DNA from: Syntrophomonadaceae bacterium
GTDB taxonomy: Bacteria > Bacillota_D > Dethiobacteria > DTU022 > UBA8154
Direction of reading: 5' to 3'
Assembly (NCBI GenBank): GCA_007120815.1
Contig: SKMY01000019.1
Coordinates: 1 to 5,917 of the forward strand
Length of the DNA stretch: 5,917 bases
A model generated the notes under the pieces. The model was not told the DNA's origin and made no database searches. It saw only the letters and a list, made by a program, of their open reading frames with translations. Every line of letters starts with the position of its first letter. Within the stretch, counting starts at the first letter, position 1. The translations under genes were made by a program, and so were the position numbers. Positions 5,588 through 5,917 of the stretch are shown here, one piece after another.

Positions 5588-5917
5588 TTCTAGAAATATT
5601 TCTAGTGATACGCTGCCAGATACTTTGCTCAGTTTGCACTAGCTCGTTGGCTTTGTTGTAAGAGAGAAGGAGAGAAAAAATAGCCATGTTTATCGGTTCA
5701 CGGGGGTCCAGCCCCGTGATATTTTTTACTTTATCTAACCGGTATTCAACCGTATTCCGATGAACATATAATTCTTTCGCTACCTTGCTTACATTTCCTT
5801 TATAATTCAGAAAGGCTTTCAGCGTAAGCAGAAGTTCTGTACCCTTATCGCCCCGGTTGTCTAATAAGGAACTAAATATTTCATTGTGTGCTTTATAGAT
5901 TCACTGTTCACTTGCAA
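5577..5917 (-). pseudogene. PucR/CdaR-type transcriptional regulator, C-terminal part, frame interrupted near the window edge
   Basis: The last 107 codons (5580-5900) encode the C-terminal helix-turn-helix of the PucR/CdaR regulator group: GTELLLTLKAFLNYKGNVSKVAKELYVHRNTVEYRLDKV, then ITGLDPREPINMAIFSLLL. The VHRNTVxYRL core is diagnostic. Such domains normally end a protein of 350-550 residues, and the missing part would be to the right of the window. Reading outward, the frame meets TGA at 5903-5901, and no ATG, GTG or TTG lies between it and the domain, so this cannot be a complete small gene. Shifting frame by one base at that point gives an uninterrupted reading to the edge (LQVNSE...). 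That suggests a one-base deletion or sequence error near 5900 rather than a designed stop. The gene is upstream of, and co-oriented with, the acyltransferase-like pair and may regulate it. Confidence 0.7.

Noticed and set aside
4782..5642. Long plus-strand open frames opposite the first acyltransferase-like gene (4782-5156 and 5157-5642).
   Set aside because: They are antisense shadows of a gene with clear family motifs, have no matching ribosome binding sites, and are low-complexity Ser/Leu/Arg-rich.
1..5917. tRNA, rRNA, CRISPR arrays, known riboswitch patterns, toxin-antitoxin or transposase genes.
   Set aside because: None was recognised by reading both strands; the only mobile-type signal is the REP-like repeat at 3238-3323.

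Overview
The window reads like a chromosomal stretch from an anaerobic Gram-positive bacterium of the class Clostridia, probably a Desulfotomaculum/Pelotomaculum-type member. The reasons are strong purine-rich ribosome binding sites, TTG and GTG starts, a YtrA-type GntR/ABC operon, genes of the phosphotransacetylase/phosphotransbutyrylase family, and a GGGGACGGTTCTG-type palindromic repeat of a kind I recall from such genomes. The organism is inferred from family resemblance, not from a marker gene.

Layout. The left edge (2-73, +) may hold the last 23 codons of an unidentified protein, followed by a complete flavodoxin-like gene (126-611, +). Everything after that runs on the minus strand. 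Read in transcription order from the right edge, it starts with the C-terminal end of a PucR/CdaR-type regulator whose frame is interrupted close to the edge (5577-5917). Next come two overlapping genes for divergent phosphate acyltransferase (Pta/Ptb) family proteins (4571-5470 and 3781-4587), then a small 4-oxalocrotonate tautomerase of the DmpI type (3499-3696), and a strong bidirectional intrinsic terminator (3380-3416). A gene-free stretch (3068-3498) contains that terminator, two small hairpins, a REP-like palindromic repeat and the next promoter. The second operon is a GntR-family repressor (2654-3052), an ABC ATPase (1756-2661), an ABC-2 type permease (987-1766) and a YbjQ-family protein (631-933).

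How the parts work together. The GntR/ATPase/permease set has overlapping genes and a 30-bp imperfect palindrome covering both promoter elements, which fits an autoregulated exporter induced by an unknown ligand. The Pta/Ptb-like pair overlap by 17 nt and are probably translationally coupled. The tautomerase follows 84 nt later and shares the terminator. The PucR-type protein is the natural candidate regulator, and a 7+7 inverted repeat lies between it and the pair.

The most unusual item is the Pta/Ptb-like pair. Each protein has kept a different part of the family's conserved motifs, and both lack the serine of the Ser-Arg-x-Asp active-site motif. They may be a heteromer with an altered or non-catalytic role. 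I could not assign a pathway, and no kinase partner is present in the window.
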